Below, piece by piece: positions 34,000-43,674 of a stretch of DNA of 64,000 nt (position 1 is its first letter; the number at the start of each line of letters is the position of its first letter). Under the pieces are notes generated by a model, which was not told where the DNA came from, did not search any database, and saw only the letters and a list, made by a program, of their open reading frames with translations. The DNA is from Megalobrama amblycephala (taxonomy: Eukaryota > Chordata > Actinopteri > Cypriniformes > Xenocyprididae). Both the position numbers and the translations under genes were made by a program. The stretch covers positions 25,061,226 to 25,125,225 of the forward strand of contig NC_063052.1 in assembly GCF_018812025.1 (NCBI RefSeq), given 5' to 3'.

Positions 34000-34690
34000 C
34001 CAATTTTTGCTCTGAATTAGCAATTATTTTGTGGCCATAAATTATGTGGCATGTGTTCAAATCCACTTAGAGAGGGAATAACGGCCATGGCCTTATTCTC
34101 TGGAAGCCGTTATCCAAATGTTAACTCCTTGAAAATATTTTACTAAACAGTCCCTAATTCGTTTACGATCGACGTGACTCCTAGCTCAACCCTTACCCCT
34201 GTCTGATCCCTGTTCTGACGGCTACTCTGACAGCAACAGTCTCTGTCTGGTCTGAACTCATTCAGATGATTCATACTGAATCTTCTGATCGTCATAGTCA
34301 TTGTCAAGAGGTGTTGTCTGTGGTTTTGAACACTGAAGCTTTCTTTAGTGCCGATCGCTCCTTTGAGTGAAATACCGTACCAAGTATCAAGCAAGATCAC
34401 TGTGATATCCCTTTAGAGTCTTTAACTGATTCAGGTGCAGCTGTGCAGAAAGTCTGACAAGTTTCTGTTGTCAAAGCCATCTCTTAGCATCTTTCTGTAA
34501 AAAAAAAAAAAAATGCTAAAAAGGAAACAAAACAAAACTAATCTAAAAAACAAAAAACAAAAAAAAACAACAACAAATGAAACAAAATGGGTTTCCTCTG
34601 TTCTCTAAATCACTTGTTTCCCTCTGGCATAATTAAAATCCAGGCCACAACTGTTAATTTCCTTGATGTGCAGGTCTTATTAGCTTCTGT
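34000..34690. promoter_or_regulatory. Candidate conserved non-coding region (two cores)
   Basis: Core one (34000-34140) includes GAATTAGCAATTATTTTGTG and AATAACGGCCATGGCCTTAT followed by GCCGTTATCC, a partial inverted repeat around GGCCATGGCC. Core two (34590-34690) includes GGCATAATTAAAATCC. Between them is unclassified DNA with A-rich runs at 34500-34585. Regulatory status is inferred. Confidence 0.33.
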
Positions 34691-35085
34691 ACAGGAAAAC
34701 AGCAATAAAAACAACAATAAACTGTGTTTTTAGATGATAAACGAGAGGTTTGTACAGCAACAATGTTTTCTTCGTCTCATTCTTCGTCCCCGAGACATGG
34801 CAAGCGCAAGTATTCATGAGATGACTGATATCAGACATACAGGATTAAACGATGATATCTGATCTTATAAAAATCTATTACAAATCATCTTGCATGTTGT
34901 TTGTGAATAAAGGGAGTGATTTTTAATAATTTGGGGAAAACATTGGCATGTAGGACAAGCAATTGCTTATTTAACTCATAAAACAAGACTGTTAAGCATA
35001 ATATTTACACAAAAAAATAGCACCGCCATACTTATTCTCATTTATTTTCTTAGTACTGTGGGTTAAATGTGTGATTAAAAAAGTT
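34691..35085. other. No gene seen
   Basis: Non-coding, AT-rich. Nothing recognised before the nested MITE. Confidence 0.4.
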
Positions 35086-35583
35086 GGAAACACTTCACAA
35101 TAAGGGTTCCATGTGTTGGCATTAGTTAACCAAAAGTTAATCAAAAGTTGTATTTGTTAATATTATTGGTAACACTTTACAATACAGTTTCATTTATTAA
35201 CATTAGTTAACTAAATTAGTTAACATTAACTAACAATAAACAATACTTTTACAGCATTTATTAATCTTAGTTGTACATTATACATTATTAAAAGTTGTAT
35301 CTTTTAATGCACTGTGAACTAACATGAACAAACAATGAAGAATTGTATTTTTATTAACTAACATTAGCAGCAAAGGTTAATAAATGCTATTAAAATATGT
35401 ACATTGATGCATTAACCAATGTTTACAAATTAGACTTTATTGTAAAGCGTTACCATATTATTTAATAGACCTGAGCTAATGTGAACTAACAATGAACAGT
35501 TTTATTTATGAACTAACATTAACAAAGATTGTTAGTTCATGTAAGTTAATACATTAATGATACCTTTATTATAAAACGTGACC
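35086..35583. mobile_element. Outer hAT MITE (GGWAACACTT ends), host of a sister copy
   Basis: The ends GGAAACACTTCACAATAAGG and CCTTTATTATAAAACGTGACC are inverted and related to the 28611 element. The 8-mer AAAAAGTT flanks it exactly at 35078-35085 and 35584-35591. A second member of the same family is inserted at 35168-35454. Without it this copy is about 200 bp. The interior has repeated GAACTAACA / TGTTAGTTC words. Confidence 0.85.
35168..35454. mobile_element. Inner hAT MITE, inserted in a sister copy
   Basis: Termini GGTAACACTTTACAATACAG and ATTGTAAAGCGTTACC. The 8-mer ATATTATT flanks it exactly at 35160-35167 and 35455-35462. 287 bp, non-coding, with TTAACTAA-rich near-palindromes. 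Confidence 0.9.
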
Positions 35584-35591
35584 AAAAAGTT

Positions 35592-36639
35592 TGACTCGAT
35601 AGATAAATTGTACATTTGACTAATATGAATAAATGAGGTAAATGCACATGATGGAACTGTGTGGCTTAGAAAAAGCTATATTATTCTACATAAAGGTGGT
35701 CCACCCTCATGTTGGTCACCATGTTGAGATCACATGACCAGATGAATATTACTCCCTTGACAACCCTGTCGTTATTGGACTTTTGATTATTGAATGAATT
35801 ACTTAAGGGTGCCAAATACGCCTGCAAATAGAGTGTTTCTGCTTTACAGTACTCATTAATATAGTCCAAGATTGTCACTGTCACTTTAAGATGCACAATA
35901 AATACTCTAGCAGTTACTCATTAATTGAGTACCGTGGGCTGTCACGTCACCCAGAGCTAGTCTGAGTGAAGAGATGTCGGCAGGCAAACGAGATGTGATT
36001 ATATCTTTCACTGCTTTTGTTACCCAGTTTAGCTAATAAGTACTTTTCAAACCGTGCTATCATTTTGCGCTCGGTCGGGGAGCGCACGCCGGCGATGTTA
36101 ACTCGAGTTCCCACCTCAACACTGTTATTAAAGATCTCACTCAGCTCTTCAGGGAAACTCACCTCAGTCGTTCACATCCTAACTCAACCGCCGTATCCGA
36201 CGGAGGTTTGCTTTGTGTTCTCGAGCCTTGCTCATCCTCTACCTGTCCAATCTCACCCTGCTGTGATGTGACAAAAGGTCTGATAGAAAAGTTTTTAAGA
36301 TTTGGGGTTTCAGGAAACTTTTCAAGTGTGAATTGAATCCACAGTCTTAGAATAAAATGTAAATGGTTAACAAGTTGCATACCCTTTGGGTTTAATTGTG
36401 ACATTCATTTTTAAGATGTGATTGTTAGGTGCTTGGAGATGTGGGCTTTTAATTGACTAAGGCGTAGGTTTGTGATATCAGTATTTGAAAGGTATGTAGA
36501 GTCTGATTTGAGGGCCTTGGCAGCAAATGAACTAGATATTAATGAGCAAAACTGTATATTATGCTTTGTTTTCCACATTTGTCTGTGAAATATATGTGTT
36601 TACTTTTAGATGAAACTGGAAACTTTCTAGTATGGCTTG
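35592..36639. other. No firm gene; GC-richer patch at 35940-36270
   Basis: A patch of higher GC content (35940-36270) has short frames open on both strands. One plus-strand frame reads KRDVIISFTAFVTQFS and then stops. No splice-bounded exon or known domain could be recognised. It may be a decayed retroelement or processed fragment. The rest is unclassified. Confidence 0.3.
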
Positions 36640-36701
36640 TATGGGTGTCAGTTGTACCGGTTATACCGGTAAAAACGATGACTATACCTGCATTTCTGCT
36701 A

Positions 36702-37197
36702 AGGCTGGGACAATATATCGATGCATTGCGAATCGAGAAATGATTCTGGATCGATTCTGATATTTTCTGAATGTATCGTGATTTTCTCTCAAATCGATTC
36801 TGAGCTTTTTAACAGCGGATGGCAGTGCTTGCTTTACAAACAGCCACACTCTGCTTCCTTCCAATTCCTTACACACACCATCTGAACCTTCTATAAAGTA
36901 ATCAAATCATAAAGTTCAAAAAGGTTGAAGCAAATTACAAGGGTGTTTGCAGTGGGCTGTTTGCATTAATCTTGCATCATAAAAGCATTCTGAGGTGCAA
37001 GTACATACTCAGACTCAGCCGAACACATGAGCGATCTTCTTTGTGAGCATTTGAGTGTGCGGTTAAAAACTAGCCTAGAGCGCCATCTGATGTTAAAAAG
37101 TAAGCTCAGAATCAATTCGAGAGAGAATCGTGTTGCATTCGGAAAATATCAGAATCAGTCCACGAAACGCATTGCATCTATATATTGTCCCAGCCCT
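36702..37197. mobile_element. Nested element with CTGGGACAATATATCGATGC ends
   Basis: The left CTGGGACAATATATCGATGC and the right GCATCTATATATTGTCCCAG are near-perfect inverted termini, with repeated GAATCGA/TCGATTC words inside. About 496 bp, non-coding. The target duplication is not clean. Related words occur at 41876 and at 54350-54405. Confidence 0.7.
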
Positions 37198-37333
37198 AAT
37201 TTCTAATGAGTACCGGATATATTTAGTACCCACTGATACAGTAGATGCTGCTTTCATACTCTCATTCGTGTTGGTTTAAACACTCTCTGAGCATCAAAGG
37301 TTTTTATTTACAGCGTGTATTTACAAGCGTTAA

Positions 37334-37878
37334 AGGTGCTAAAGAGGATCTTTTCGTCAACTGAGAAACCAAAGACTGTTAGTGAGTTTTTGAAATGAGC
37401 GCATGTGTAAGAACAACCCCCCTCCTTCACAGCTCATTTCGAGGGAATGCCTCCCAAAACTCGTGCACGAGTATTAGAACACGAGTGTTTACCACTGGCA
37501 TTCGCTGTGTCGTGTTAGTGGATTCATTATGTTGGACTCACCGCAGGTAACTCATAATCTGCAGTTGTTACTCCTGTCTCCTGACAAAAACATTGCATGC
37601 GGCGCCTGTGGAGTGTGGAAAGTTACTGGAGCGCGCAGCCGCGCACGTCTCTCACAAGGAACGTCATGGCAGTGATTGACAAGCCAGAGGGCCAATCGTT
37701 TACGCGATGATCGCTAAACGATTGGCTGATGTTTTTAAGGCCCTACCTCATGCACAGATGATGTATATTAATATTATTCCTTTCAGTGCACCTAATAAAT
37801 AGTCTTTTATCAGTTAGTAAAGACAGTTTCAAGTAATATTGCAAAAATGTATAAAACAAAACATCCTCTTTAGCACCT
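37334..37878. mobile_element. TTAA-flanked MITE with AGGTGCTAAAGAGGAT ends
   Basis: AGGTGCTAAAGAGGAT at the left and its exact complement ATCCTCTTTAGCACCT at the right, each bounded by TTAA (37330-37333, 37879-37882). 545 bp without coding capacity. It shares the first six terminal bases (AGGTGC) with element F and the same target choice, so a common transposase group (piggyBac- or Kolobok-like) is plausible. Confidence 0.85.
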
Positions 37879-38527
37879 TTAAGCAATTACAATCATATAT
37901 GTTGAGCATGTGAACGCAATGGCTACAGGTCCTAATCAGTAAGTTAGTCAGAATCCGCTTAACACAGCTGAAAATGCACAAGATTTTGTTCAATGCAAGC
38001 CACATACTCATGAATCCTTTCATTATAACCAACAGTGTAAACACGATGTAAATAAGAGATTCACTGTACAATTAAGACAGCTTTTTTTATTATAAAGGGG
38101 GTTTTCACCAGAGTGCAGAATTCAGTGAGCTTGCACTTTAGAGATTGACAGCCTTGGTGATTATGAAGTGAGAGCTCTTCTCTTGCTTTGTTTATTACCC
38201 ATTCACAATCTGAATAAATTTAGTTTTTCATGCTGCTAAGTACACTGCAAAGTTTCTGGATTGATTTAAATGCATGATTGAATCAGAAACTGCAATTATT
38301 TACAGTGATAACCAACGGACGATACAGAATTTTTGCTCTGGTGGTACAAAGAACCTTAACAATTTGACTATTATTGGTACTGACTACTTAAATTTTGGCA
38401 CTGTGACAACCCTAGTGGCTTGAATGCATAGTGTTGGCAGTGTTAGTTTGTATTCTGAGTGGTTTGATTTTTATTATCTTGTCTTTAAGTGGTTGGAGAT
38501 GTGGACTTGTAATATTTGATAGATATT

Positions 38528-38751
38528 CCCCTGGATTCACAGACAAGGCTTAAGATAGTCCTAGACTAAAATGCATGTTTGAGCTTTTTTAACTGAAAGT
38601 AACTTAAAATATGTCAGAGCCATTGTTTTGTCTCAGGATGCACACTAGTAATGTTTTTTTTTTAAGGGTAATGTTTATAAAAGCTACTTAAATGCCCCAA
38701 TTGAACTAAAGACTAATCCTGGCTTTGTCTAAGCCCTGTCTGTCAAACCAG
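38528..38751. mobile_element. MITE with CACAGACAAGGCTTA ends
   Basis: The left CCTGGATTCACAGACAAGG and the right CCCTGTCTGTCAAACCAG are inverted, roughly 25-bp termini. The interior is AT-rich with TTTATAAAAGCTACTTAAAT. About 224 bp, non-coding. No clear target duplication. Confidence 0.68.
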
Positions 38752-40225
38752 ACCATTCTGAGTTTATGGAACTTAGTAGTCAATTTGGTAAATAAATAAA
38801 TGAAAAGGTAATTGTGACATCTCACTGTGACTTTATACCTCACAATTGTGACTTTCATAATTTCAAACTTCATTTATAGTTTTTTTCTTCCTTTTGCGAC
38901 TATGCATCTCACAGTGTGACTTAAGCTAACTTAAGCTAGATATCAGCCTTGTTTGCTTTATTTTGCAAGTTATGTTGGTAATATTCAGTTCTTATTTTTT
39001 ATGTCTGGATAGAAATTCTGATCATATAGTAGCCAGTTTCCATTATTTTTTTCCTGTGTTCTTTCTGTATGGAATCTGTGTAGCATTGTTTTTTACTATT
39101 ATATTATTTATTAATTTTTTGAATAATTAGCTTTTAATTTTATATTTTCAGTTTTCATTTTAATTTTATGTTTTAAAGTCATTTTGTTATGCGCTTTTGC
39201 CATTTTTTTTGTAAGGTTTTTTTTTTTTTTTTCAATATTTAGACAACATTATTTAGGCAACATTTCTCATTTCTGAAATTTTTATATTTGAAGCTGAAAT
39301 GTTTAATCTAATATTTCTACTTTTTGTTCCAAATTTATTTCAATGAATGAAAATGATTTTAAATTGTTTAGTTAACAATAACTCTGCTGTATGGTTGTTT
39401 ACTAATAAGGTATTGCAGATTTCACATTTTCCCTCCCTTAAATTGTGGACAGAAATTGATGAAACTGCGTTTGAGCGTTTGATAAGTCAGTCAGCTGGCC
39501 TGTTTCTGTCTAAGTGGTCAGTTCTTTGACAGAATAAGCAGAGTCAACCAGACATAATGTAGATTTCTCCCTGAGTTTGAGGCCATGAACTCCACTGAGT
39601 TTTACATATTTGTTAAGGCATTGTCTAGACTAAGCTCTTGTTTTAGATTAGCTTAATTTAGATATTCTTTGATATGAGTTTGAGCTAATAGACGTCCTTA
39701 CATCTACTGCAGTTAATTTGACTGTAACTTGCGAAGCCCTGGGGATTTTAAGGTTAGAGGAATTTTTTAATTTAGATTAGCATGAGGGTTAAGGTGAGCA
39801 GCATCTGGGTTTCACACCAGATCTCTCAGAGTCCTATCATGCTGTGATACCGCAGTGGAAAATAGCACAAGTCTGTGTCAGACGCTTTCAGGTAGAGTGA
39901 CAGCACTGTGCCGTGGTGTGGTCTCTCTCTTCGTGCCTCTCTCTCTTCTGTGTGTGCGTGTGTGTGAGAGAGAAGATGTTCTGGGCCTGCAGGGGGGCTG
40001 AACTGCCAGCTGCCTCATCGTGCCTTTTAAATCACACTCTTCACACACTTCACTCTTCTGACAGCTACTGACACACTGCGTATGTCCTCTGTCCTCCCTC
40101 GTTCACTCCCTCTCTCCTTCACTCTCTCTCTGTCCCTGTATCATCCTTCCGATGCAGGGATTCAGGCTCCTGGCTAATCTCAGCTGTGTTTAGAATGCAC
40201 TTACCACCCTTCACTACAGATTTAA
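38752..40225. other. No gene seen
   Basis: Non-coding DNA with T-rich runs (39215-39235) and CT-rich tracts (39925-39975, 40100-40140). The small frames are unremarkable. Confidence 0.4.
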
Positions 40226-40753
40226 AGGGACAGTTCACCCAAAAAGTCATAATTTACTCACCCTCCTGTCTTTCCAAACTTGTATGATTCTTGTTTTCTT
40301 CAGAACACAGGAGGAGGAAGATTTTTGACATTTTAAGCTCTGAAAGCTCTTTAAAAGTGGTCATGTGACTTGAGCATTTATATTTAAAATCTTTAAATGA
40401 GCAACAGATGGAAATTTAAGCTGTTTAACACTATAAATAAAATTTATCCTAGTTGTCCTTGGTGTGTTCATGAGCAAAGTTGTGTCTGTTGAGTCTTCAG
40501 TGGATCTTTTCAATGAAGTTTATGATTCGGTGACTGGATCAGTACAATTCATTACATTACAATTCAACACATTACAACAGGATTTGTTTACTGGATCAAC
40601 TGGTTTGTTGAAAAGATCCAACTCTGATTCGTTCACAATAGGATATCACTACTTCAATAACTTTCTTTTCTGTAAAAGATTTTTTTTTTTTTTTTTTTAA
40701 TGTCATGGTAAGACAATGATGACATAATTTTAATTTTGGGGTGAAATATGAAT
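40226..40753. mobile_element. AGTTCACCC-family element, divergent copy
   Basis: Starts AGGGACAGTTCACCCAAAAA after a TTAA at 40222-40225. The expected right end is visible as TTTTGGGGTGAAATATG (mutated), with the final bases eroded. The interior has GATCC/GGATCA palindromic words (CTGGATCAGTAC, CTGGATCAACTGG). Non-coding. A relative of the elements at 41253, 48336 and 55492. Confidence 0.6.
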
Positions 40754-40768
40754 TTAACAACAGCCTGT

Positions 40769-41222
40769 ACATTACCATTCATAGGTTTGGGGTAAGTAAG
40801 AATTTTTTAATACTTTTATTCAGCAAAGATGCATTAACTTGATCAAAAGTAATAAAAGATTTATTTTTTAAATAAATGCTGTTCCTTTGAACTCTATATT
40901 CATCAAAGAATCCTGATGTTTCACAAAAATATTAAGCAGCGCAACTATTTTCAACACTGATAATTACAAATCAGCGTATAAGAATGATTTCTGAAGCATC
41001 ATGTGACACTGATGAAAATTTAGTTTTGTCATTACAGGAATAAACTACATTTTAAAATATATTAAAATAGAAAAGTTCTCTTAAATTGTAATAAAATTCC
41101 ATAATTTTACTGTTTTTACTGTATTTTTGATCAAATGAATGCTGCCTTGGTGATCATAAAAGATTTCTTTCAAAAACATTTTAAAAAATCCTACCGACCC
41201 CAAACTTTTGAAGGCTAGTAAT
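40769..41222 (-). mobile_element. MITE of the CATTCAAAAGTTTGGGG family, copy 4
   Basis: The left ATTACCATTCATAGGTTTGG and the right GACCCCAAACTTTTGAAGG mark the ends. The interior follows copy 1 (TTTTATTCAGCAAAGATGC, CATCAAAGAATCCTGATG, GCATCATGTGACACTGATG). Orientation as copy 1. Confidence 0.8.
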
Positions 41223-41252
41223 TTAAAACTGAGATCTGGAAGGCTCAATTAA

Positions 41253-42101
41253 AAGGTTAGTTCACCCCAAAATTATAATTCTGTCTTTAATTACTCACCC
41301 TCATGTCGTTCTAAACCCGTAAGACTTTCATTCATCTTCAGAACACAAATTAAGGTCTTTTTGATGACAGAATACTGTCAGATTTCCTTCCAAAGAGATC
41401 GGAAAACTAATCTATATGAATCAAGTGGTTTAGTCCAAATTTTCTAAAGAGACTTGATTGCTTGATATAATGAATAGATTAATTTTAGGCTTTTACTTGC
41501 ATGTAAACATTGATCAGCGAACATAAGCAGAAGCTCAAATAACTCACAAGAACAAACCTCTTCCGGAAGCTCAAACATGCTGCGTAACCAATGAGGTTAA
41601 TTCTTGTGTGTTACGCAGCACATTTGAGCTTCCGGAAGAGGTTAGTTCTTGTGAGTTATTCAGGTTTCGGTTGAGCTTCCGCTTATGTTCACTGATCTCT
41701 TTTTCCGATCTCTTTATGAACTTTTTGAAGCGTCAAAGTTTCAATTGCAAAGGCAGTCTACGGAAAGAAATCTGACAGCATTCTGTCATCAAAAAGATCT
41801 TCATTTGTGTTCAGAAGATGAACGAAAGTTTTACGGGTTTGGAACAACATGACGTTGAGTAATTAATGATAGGGCTGGGCGATATATCGTATGCGATTGT
41901 CACGCGCATTTCGTCAGTAAAGCCGGTTCCCTGATTACCTCTAAATCGCCATCACCTGCTTTCAAATGGAGCGCCATTTAATATACAGAGCCGTAGTTCA
42001 CTGACAAGCTATGCAATATCGCGTTCATTATCGAAGGCGATTCATCTGCGATAATGAATGCGATATTGCGTAGCTTGTTCATTTTGGGGTGAACTAACCC
42101 T
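41253..42101. mobile_element. AGTTCACCC-family palindromic element with nested foldback
   Basis: Preceded by TTAA (41249-41252), it starts AAGGTTAGTTCACCCC and ends GGGGTGAACTAACCCT with a mutated TTCA after it. Its arms pair over long distances: ACTCACAAGAACAAACCTCT against AGAGGTTAGTTCTTGTGAGT near the centre. A different foldback element interrupts the right arm at about 41874-42078. Non-coding. Confidence 0.75.
41874..42078. mobile_element. GGCTGGGCGATATATCG foldback, nested and truncated
   Basis: It starts GGCTGGGCGATATATCG inside the right arm of the surrounding palindromic element. It ends after a hairpin, CAAGCTATGCAATATCGC against GCGATATTGCGTAGCTTG. The outer half of its right arm is missing, so only the left arm and the central hairpin survive. 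Confidence 0.65.
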
Positions 42102-42859
42102 TTCAGGCCTGTTCACGTCAAGAAAGATAACTGTAAAATGAACTGCAACAGTAATATTAAGGTTCACACCAATAGCCAATACCTTCTGTTTACAGTTATG
42201 TTGTCTGCCTCTTTAAATGCTTTAAATTCCTTTGTGTCTTTATCGTTATAGCTGTGGTGTAGACTTCCCTATTCTCATGATTATTAAAACTTTATAGGTC
42301 TAGTTATCATCTTTCGCATGAAGATGCCTTTACTGCCACTGCAAGCTAATTTGCAAACACTGATATTTTTAACATCATGTAAATGATGGTTATATTGTGT
42401 GTAATGCAGCTTTATGGATTTATTGGGACACTGGGGATGTTCTAATTTACCTTTGCTTTTCACTTAAGGTAGAATTGCCTGAAGATTCAATTATTGATCA
42501 AGCCTTATTAATTTAGTGGAGAAGGTTTAAGGGTGCATTTTGAAGAAACCCTGGACAGTGGTGAGCTTGTAGAAGTGGTTATCCCTGGATTTAGGGCTTT
42601 GTTTTTAGACTTTCATTATGTACATCACATGTCGGCCCTGTCTCTATCTCTCTCTTCAAATGCCTTGAGTTAGAGGAAGACTCTTTATTCATGGATTTCA
42701 GAGGTTTTTTTTAGGATCAAGAAATGACTTTGGTTTCTCAGGTATTTGAGTCTTCTTATTCTAAGCAGTGAAGGACATGCAAAGAATTTGTAGTGTTAGA
42801 GGACATTTTTGTGTTCTTGGACTTTTTTTTTTTTAATCATCTGTCACCTTGCCATCTAC
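42102..42859. other. No gene seen; possible repeat fragment at 42105-42260
   Basis: CTGTTCACGTCAAGAAAGAT and GTTCACACCAATAGCC suggest a short repeat remnant. The rest is unclassified non-coding DNA. Confidence 0.35.
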
Positions 42860-43320
42860 AGGGGGGGGTCATGTTGATGAGCTGTCTCAGCTGACAGTCC
42901 CATGTCTGGGCTTTTAAGTCCAGGCCACCTGGGGATGCGGTGGAAGGTTAGCACCTCTGCAGCGAGGTTTGTGTGAAGCTTTTCATTTAGTGTTGGGCTG
43001 TGACAAGACCCCTGGCCCAGATAAGCGGAGCTTTGCCTCTTTTACAGGTGAAATCTATTCTCACATTTGCCTCAGGGGCACGTGGACTGTAACAGAGTTT
43101 CTCGGCCCCTCTGGGTCCCACCACAAAGCCAGAGAATAAATGGTGAAGGTGGCTGCAGTGGACAGAAAAATCAATGCCTGTTTATACAGACATGACAGTC
43201 CTGGAGCCCCTGCAATTGGCCCAGCCGCCCGCCTGCTCTCCCACGCACTTTTCCATTCTCCTGCTTTATTTCTCTCTCTGTCACACCAAAACTGTCTCCT
43301 CTAACCCCTTAGAAAGGTGA
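42860..43320. promoter_or_regulatory. Candidate conserved non-coding block
   Basis: Repeat-free, GC-balanced DNA from TCATGTTGATGAGCTG to CCATTCTCCTGC, with GCCCAGATAAGCGGAGC (GATA-type core, 43015) and AAAATCAATGCCTGTTTATA (43167). Contrasts with AT-rich flanks. Regulatory function is inferred. Confidence 0.35.
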
Positions 43321-43484
43321 GAATAGACCCTCAGGTGGTCCTGCATTTGCTTTCTCAGTTTCTGCTGCCTTACTGCTGTAAAGTTCTGCTTTAGTCCCAT
43401 TTCTTTCACTCAGTGCTGTCTAACTGTTAAAGGACTTTGACTTGAATTTATTATTTAGAATTTAATTGTATATGCTGTACAGTA

Positions 43485-43608
43485 CATTTCAAATGTTTGG
43501 GGTCAGTAAGATTTTTTTTCTTGAAAAAAATATATTTTTTGATCAAATAAATGCAGCCATGGTGAGAAAAAAAAACCATTAAAACCCACACTTTTGAAGG
43601 GAAGTGTA
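43485..43608 (+). mobile_element. MITE of the CATTCAAAAGTTTGGGG family, copy 5 (internally deleted)
   Basis: The left TTCAAATGTTTGGGGTCAG and the right CCACACTTTTGAAGGGAAG remain, joined by only about 80 bp. It looks like an internal deletion derivative. Confidence 0.6.
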
Positions 43609-43674
43609 TAGTATTTATATACTAATTTTTGCCATTATGCATATTATTTAAATATTTTCTGTAATAGTGTTTTA

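Larger units (their letters stand above)
36640..38414. mobile_element. hAT-like element with nested insertions
   Basis: The left TATGGGTGTCAG...GTACCGG and the right GGCACTGTGACAACCCTA are terminal inverted relatives. ATGGCTTG (36632-36639) and GTGGCTTG (38415-38422) match 7/8 as a hAT target duplication. Two other elements are nested at 36702-37197 and 37334-37878. Right-arm words (CATGCTGCTAAGTACACTGC, TTGAATCAGAAACTGC) recur at 56990-57920. No transposase is encoded. Confidence 0.72.
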
